From contig CAYNWG010000016.1 of the NCBI GenBank assembly GCA_964400865.1, forward strand, positions 1 to 18,797: a stretch of DNA of 18,797 nt. The letters are read 5' to 3'. Below are positions 16,033 through 18,797 of this stretch, in pieces (within the stretch, counting starts at the first letter, position 1; each line of letters begins with the position of its first letter). Under the pieces are notes generated by a model. It was not told the DNA's origin. It saw only the letters and a program-made list of their open reading frames with translations, and ran no database searches. The position numbers and the translations under genes were made by a program. The DNA is from DAOQVB01 sp964400865 (lineage in GTDB: Bacteria; Patescibacteriota; Microgenomatia; UBA1400; PJMF01).

Positions 16033-16230
16033 TTACCAACAGGTTGCTAGACGACGAAAACCAAGAGACAGTCCTTTTATTATTCCGTGTTCACTCATCA
16101 TTTTAAAGCAGTAGTCTCCGCAGGTGGGTGAGTGCTTACATTGGGATGAGTAGCCAAAAATTCCCTGTAATAAACTAACCCTCAGTGTTTTTCCAAAACT
16201 TTGTAAAAATAATAAGGTTTGTTTTTTCAT
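16033..16230 (-). CDS. yidD: Membrane protein insertion efficiency factor YidD
   Basis: A small membrane-associated protein that assists YidC. From ATG 16230 it has 65 residues: an amphipathic N-terminus (MKKQTLLFLQSFGKTLRVSLLQ), then the conserved core CKHSPTCGDYCFKMMSEHGIIKGLSLGFRRLATCW, with the cysteines and PTC-x-Y pattern of the family. It stops directly after the RLxxC motif, whereas typical YidD continues with a short PW-x-GG tail. A TTG at 16248, directly abutting the rpmH stop, would add six residues; neither start has a clear ribosome site, so the choice is uncertain. It occupies the place after rpmH where rnpA would normally intervene. Confidence 0.88.
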   Translation of the reverse strand: MKKQTLLFLQSFGKTLRVSLLQGIFGYSSQCKHSPTCGDYCFKMMSEHGIIKGLSLGFRRLATCW

Positions 16231-16248
16231 GAAACTATTTTGACACAA

Positions 16249-16386
16249 TTAAACAGAGAGGGACTTTCTTCCTTTAGTTCTCCTGCGTTTTAACAGGTTT
16301 CTACCAGCTAAGGTTCTCATCCTAGATAAAAAGCCGTGTTTTTTTTGTCTTTTTTGTTTTTTTGGTTGCCACGTTCGTTTTGACAT
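16249..16386 (-). CDS. rpmH: Ribosomal protein bL34
   Basis: A 45-residue basic protein of the large subunit, starting MSKRTWQPKKQKRQKKHGFL and ending RRRTKGRKSLSV. It matches the L34 pattern KRT-QP then HGFL-RM-T-GR then RRR-KGRK-L-V along its full length. It is too short for common ORF cut-offs. The ATG at 16386 follows a TATAAT by 8 bp with no Shine-Dalgarno, suggesting a leaderless mRNA. The stop at 16249-16251 directly abuts the yidD frame. It lies 23 bp downstream of dnaN on the same strand, whereas in many bacteria rpmH is divergent from dnaA. Confidence 0.96.
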   Translation of the reverse strand: MSKRTWQPKKQKRQKKHGFLSRMRTLAGRNLLKRRRTKGRKSLSV

Positions 16387-16394
16387 AAGGGGGC

Positions 16395-16400
16395 ATTATA
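16395..16400 (-). promoter_or_regulatory. -10 element of rpmH, leaderless spacing
   Basis: A perfect TATAAT on the minus strand in the 23-bp dnaN-rpmH gap, 8 bp before the rpmH ATG. The bases between (GCCCCCTT) contain no ribosome site. It would make rpmH and the downstream genes transcribable independently of dnaN. Confidence 0.6.
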
Positions 16401-16409
16401 CACCATAAA

Positions 16410-17516
16410 TCATGAGGTTACCCGAAAAGGCATGACAACGTATTGGTAGTCTGGAAGCGAAGTTACTTTTAGTCTCGCTGGTCTCAAACTTTCCACTATT
16501 TCTATTTCAACCCACTCATCGGAAACCACTTTAATGAAATCTAGTAAATATCGAGTATTAAACGCAATTGTTACCTCTTCACCTTTTATGGTTGCTCCAG
16601 AAAGTTCAGACGTGTTTTCACCAGCGCTTGGAGAAGATGAAAAAAGAGTAACTCCGGTTGAAGTAATTTTAAACTGAGTAATAAATGAGTTATCTTGATT
16701 AAATATTAGAGCTTGATGCAGTTTTTCCTCCAAATCATTTTTGTTACAACTCACAAACGTTTTAATCTGAGTTGGGATGATTTTTTTATAGGGTGGATAT
16801 TCACCATCTAGGAGGCGAATATAAAAAGAAAAAGACCCCACCTCAAATTTGGCTTGCTTTAACTCTTCTGATATTGAGAGTGATATTGACGAAACTTTTT
16901 CTTCTTCTGCTGTTTTAAAGATATCAACTAGGGGTCTTGATGGAATTAAGATAGTGCCTGTTTTTTCTATTTCAACATCAATAGACCTAATTGATAGTCT
17001 GAATCCGTCCGTCGCTATCAATTGTGTTTTTTCGCCTTCAAAGGATAGAAGAATGCCCGTAAGAGTGGGTCTAGTTTGATCAGTAGAAGAACTAAACGCC
17101 ACGCTCGCTAAAGCATCCTGAAAATCTTTGACTGGTATTAGTTTGTTTTTGGAAGAAATTTCAGGAAATGAGGGAAAGTCCTCAGGATTCAACCCAACTA
17201 GTTTTATTTCGGAATCCTTTGAGTGTATTAAAAGACTATTGTCCTTAACTTCCATGTCTATTGTTGGAGAAGAAATTGAATTAATAACTTGTGTAAAATA
17301 TTTTCCTGGAACGGCGAAACTCCCTTCTTCCTTGATGGTGGCGTCTATTTCTACCATTACCCCTGTATATAAGTCTGTTGAATACAAAAATAAAGAATCT
17401 TTTGTAGCTTTTAGTAAAATACAAGAAAGAATTTGTAATTGAGGTTTGGTTGAAACGCTTTTTTGCACAACACGCAATACTTTTTGCAAAGAAGTTTGTT
17501 TGATAGTTAGTTTCAT
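16410..17516 (-). CDS. dnaN: DNA polymerase III beta subunit (sliding clamp)
   Basis: The ring-shaped processivity clamp of the replicative polymerase. The 368 residues show the three-domain clamp: the N-terminus MKLTIKQTSLQKVLRVVQKS, the first-domain core PQLQILSCILLKA, the mid-protein DQTRPTLTGILLSFEG and LIATDGFRLSIRS, and the terminal YVVMPFRVTS, equivalent to the family-typical Y-V-MP-R ending. Length is normal. The ATG at 17516 is preceded by TATTAT 6 bp upstream and no ribosome site. It follows dnaA on the same strand across a 216-bp gap that holds a perfect DnaA box. recF does not follow, as it would in many bacteria. Confidence 0.97.
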   Translation of the reverse strand: MKLTIKQTSLQKVLRVVQKSVSTKPQLQILSCILLKATKDSLFLYSTDLYTGVMVEIDATIKEEGSFAVPGKYFTQVINSISSPTIDMEVKDNSLLIHSKDSEIKLVGLNPEDFPSFPEISSKNKLIPVKDFQDALASVAFSSSTDQTRPTLTGILLSFEGEKTQLIATDGFRLSIRSIDVEIEKTGTILIPSRPLVDIFKTAEEEKVSSISLSISEELKQAKFEVGSFSFYIRLLDGEYPPYKKIIPTQIKTFVSCNKNDLEEKLHQALIFNQDNSFITQFKITSTGVTLFSSSPSAGENTSELSGATIKGEEVTIAFNTRYLLDFIKVVSDEWVEIEIVESLRPARLKVTSLPDYQYVVMPFRVTS

Positions 17517-17522
17517 ATATAA

Positions 17523-17528
17523 ATAATA
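17523..17528 (-). promoter_or_regulatory. -10 element of dnaN, leaderless spacing
   Basis: TATTAT on the minus strand, 6 bp before the ATG at 17516, with no ribosome site. The perfect DnaA box lies about 27 bp upstream of it, near where a -35 or activator site would be, so DnaA could affect dnaN transcription. Confidence 0.5.
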
Positions 17529-17554
17529 GTTGTTCTAGTAGGACAATCTCTAAT

Positions 17555-17563
17555 TGTGGATAA
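17555..17563 (-). promoter_or_regulatory. Perfect DnaA box TTATCCACA
   Basis: TTATCCACA on the minus strand (TGTGGATAA on the plus strand) is an exact match to the classical high-affinity DnaA box. Its place between dnaA and dnaN makes chance occurrence unlikely. Confidence 0.7.
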
Positions 17564-17623
17564 GTTGCTTATTTTCATCTAGAAAATATGTGTGAGTAAT
17601 TTATGATGTGTAATCGAGATAAA

Positions 17624-17685
17624 ATTGTGAAAAACATAACTCACATACTAACAGTATTTGTAATATTTAACACCTTTTTCACAAT
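17624..17685. repeat. 11-bp perfect inverted repeat in the dnaA-dnaN gap
   Basis: ATTGTGAAAAA (17624-17634) and TTTTTCACAAT (17675-17685) are exact reverse complements with 40 bp between. Each contains a DnaA-box-like TTTTTCACA. They may be paired protein-binding sites in opposite orientation or the arms of a cruciform. Confidence 0.6.
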
Positions 17686-17732
17686 CTATGATTTTTATTA
17701 ACAACAAAATCCTTTCTTTTTAACCTAGTTTT

Positions 17733-18797
17733 TCACACCAATCTATTTTTTATCTGCTGTAATTCTTGCTGAAGTCTTGAATTAAAAGAGAGGTCTTTGG
17801 AAATTTTTCGAACCGCATGGATAACGCTGGTGTGATCTCTTCCCGCAAACCACCTACCGATTTCAACTAGTGGAAGTTGCAAATCTTCTTTCATGATGTA
17901 CATTGCGAGGTGTCGAGCATCTACCAGGTGTTTAATACGTTGCTTACCTTTTATTTCTGATTGTTTTAATTGGTAAAAACGAGCTACTTCTTTAATTACA
18001 TCGGAGGGGTTGGTAAGCATTTTTTGCGGTCTTTCATTTTCATTTTGATTGATTAATGAAAGAATCAGCTCCTCATTTAGTTCCTTGTGTTTTAGTTCAA
18101 TTTCTGATCGAATATTCGTAATAAACCCCTCGATTTTTCTGGCACTCGTAATGACTTCAGCAACCTGCTTGGCCAACCCAATTGGAAAATTAAGATGCGC
18201 CTGCTCTGCCTTAAGAAGTAAAATTGCTGTGCGAAGCTCAAAGGTGGGTTGGCCAATATCTATCATTAACCCAGCTTCAAAGCGAGATCTCAACCTATCC
18301 TCAAGCAAAGAGATGCTCTGAGGGGGCCTATCTGAGGTAAGGATTACCTGGCTTCGTTGTTGTATTAGAGCATTGAAAGTGTGAAAGAACTCCTCTTGAA
18401 CAGTGTTCTTTCCAGCTATGAACTGAATATCGTCAATGAGAAGCACCTGTGCGGCTCGATATCTTCTTTTAAAATTAGCCGCCTGCTTCATTTGAATCGC
18501 CTGAACAATCTCATTTGTAAAATCTTCCCCCGTGCAGTACAGCATGTTGATATTTGGGTTTTGGGCCACCAAATTATTACCAATGGCATGCATTAAGTGA
18601 GTTTTACCAACCCCCACGGATCCATAGAGAAAAAGAGGATTGTATGAGGATCCTGGATTTTTTGATACCGCAATTGCGGCGGCGTGAGCCATTTCGTTGC
18701 TGGAAGAAACGGCGAAAGAGGCAAAAATAAAATCGGGGTTTAACCCAACTTGTTTTGCTCTAAATTTTGAGCGATCTTCTTCAGATTGCTTGATTGT
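17733..18797 (-). CDS. dnaA: Chromosomal replication initiator DnaA, 5' end cut by window edge
   Basis: Binds DnaA boxes and opens the origin. The visible 354 residues cover domains III and IV. Domain III begins with LNPDFIFASFAVSSSNEMAH; Walker A is GSVGVGKTH, Walker B VLLIDDIQF, sensor I LTSDRPP, and the arginine-finger region LEDRLRSRFEAGL. Domain IV has the basic loop and helix-turn-helix with the signature GRDHTSVIHAVRKI. It ends at TGA 17733. The frame stays open to position 18797, so the true start and domains I-II are outside the window; the ATG at 18692 is internal to domain III. Identification is certain. Confidence 0.97.
   Translation of the reverse strand, partial: TIKQSEEDRSKFRAKQVGLNPDFIFASFAVSSSNEMAHAAAIAVSKNPGSSYNPLFLYGSVGVGKTHLMHAIGNNLVAQNPNINMLYCTGEDFTNEIVQAIQMKQAANFKRRYRAAQVLLIDDIQFIAGKNTVQEEFFHTFNALIQQRSQVILTSDRPPQSISLLEDRLRSRFEAGLMIDIGQPTFELRTAILLLKAEQAHLNFPIGLAKQVAEVITSARKIEGFITNIRSEIELKHKELNEELILSLINQNENERPQKMLTNPSDVIKEVARFYQLKQSEIKGKQRIKHLVDARHLAMYIMKEDLQLPLVEIGRWFAGRDHTSVIHAVRKISKDLSFNSRLQQELQQIKNRLV

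Larger units (their letters stand above)
17517..17732. other. dnaA-dnaN intergenic region, candidate replication origin
   Basis: A 216-bp AT-rich gap between dnaA and dnaN, a common oriC site. It contains one perfect DnaA box (17555-17563) and several weak ones. TTTTTCACA (two mismatches from the consensus) occurs at 17675-17683 and 17729-17737, the latter reaching into the dnaA 3' end, and inverted as TGTGAAAAA at 17626-17634. TGTGAGTAA (two mismatches) lies near 17590. The dnaN promoter is at its left end. One good box is thin for an origin; upstream of dnaA, outside the window, is the alternative. Confidence 0.45.

Noticed and set aside
1..18797. Alternative genetic code (UGA as Gly) as in Gracilibacteria/Absconditabacteria
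   Set aside because: Conserved genes have no internal TGA, and TGA ends dnaA, dnaN and the cytidylyltransferase where homologues end.
1..18797. Mobile elements, CRISPR arrays, defence genes, tRNA or rRNA genes
   Set aside because: No transposase, integrase, spaced repeat series, toxin-antitoxin pair or cloverleaf sequence was found in genes or gaps.

Overview
The window reads as ordinary chromosomal DNA from a bacterium with short proteins and tight gene packing. It uses the standard genetic code: TGA ends dnaA, dnaN and the cytidylyltransferase at family-like C-termini. A short valyl-tRNA synthetase without the usual C-terminal arm, a DUF4012 envelope protein, a VanW protein, a membrane-anchored solute-binding domain without transporter genes, and a cytidylyltransferase with an HxEH motif together suggest the Candidate Phyla Radiation (Patescibacteria), perhaps Microgenomates. 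This placement is inference from gene content; no 16S gene is present. I see no mobile element, CRISPR array, phage gene, defence system or tRNA.

Right part (about 11.4-18.8 kb, minus strand): dnaA (5' part cut by the window edge), a 216-bp gap with one perfect DnaA box (candidate oriC), dnaN, then rpmH - yidD - yidC - khpB/jag-like - RNase HI - DUF4012, very tightly spaced, followed by the L25/CTC gene with its own promoter. This joins replication initiation with the conserved ribosome/membrane-insertion cluster on one strand. rnpA, normally between rpmH and yidD, is missing there.

Middle part (5.87-10.7 kb, plus strand): a VanW-family envelope protein, a 422-bp non-coding gap, valS, and a small single-span membrane protein that converges on the L25 gene.

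Left part (1-5.84 kb, minus strand): an apparent transcription unit of a Pro-rich membrane-anchored solute-binding protein, a pol-beta-type nucleotidyltransferase with a membrane helix, an unrecognised 516-residue protein, a small cytidylyltransferase, and radA (3' part cut by the window edge). The first gene is divergent from VanW across only 24 bp, sharing one near-palindromic -10 element.

A recurrent pattern is that genes opening transcription units (dnaN, rpmH, valS, the small membrane protein, VanW, the solute-binding protein) have a -10-like hexamer 6-10 bp before the start codon and no Shine-Dalgarno sequence, as expected for leaderless mRNAs. Several genes inside the units (khpB, rnhA, and more weakly yidC and the cytidylyltransferase) and the L25 gene carry purine-rich ribosome sites. 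The least explained part is the left cluster, which pairs two nucleotidyl-transfer enzymes with an unknown protein and an orphan solute-binding protein.
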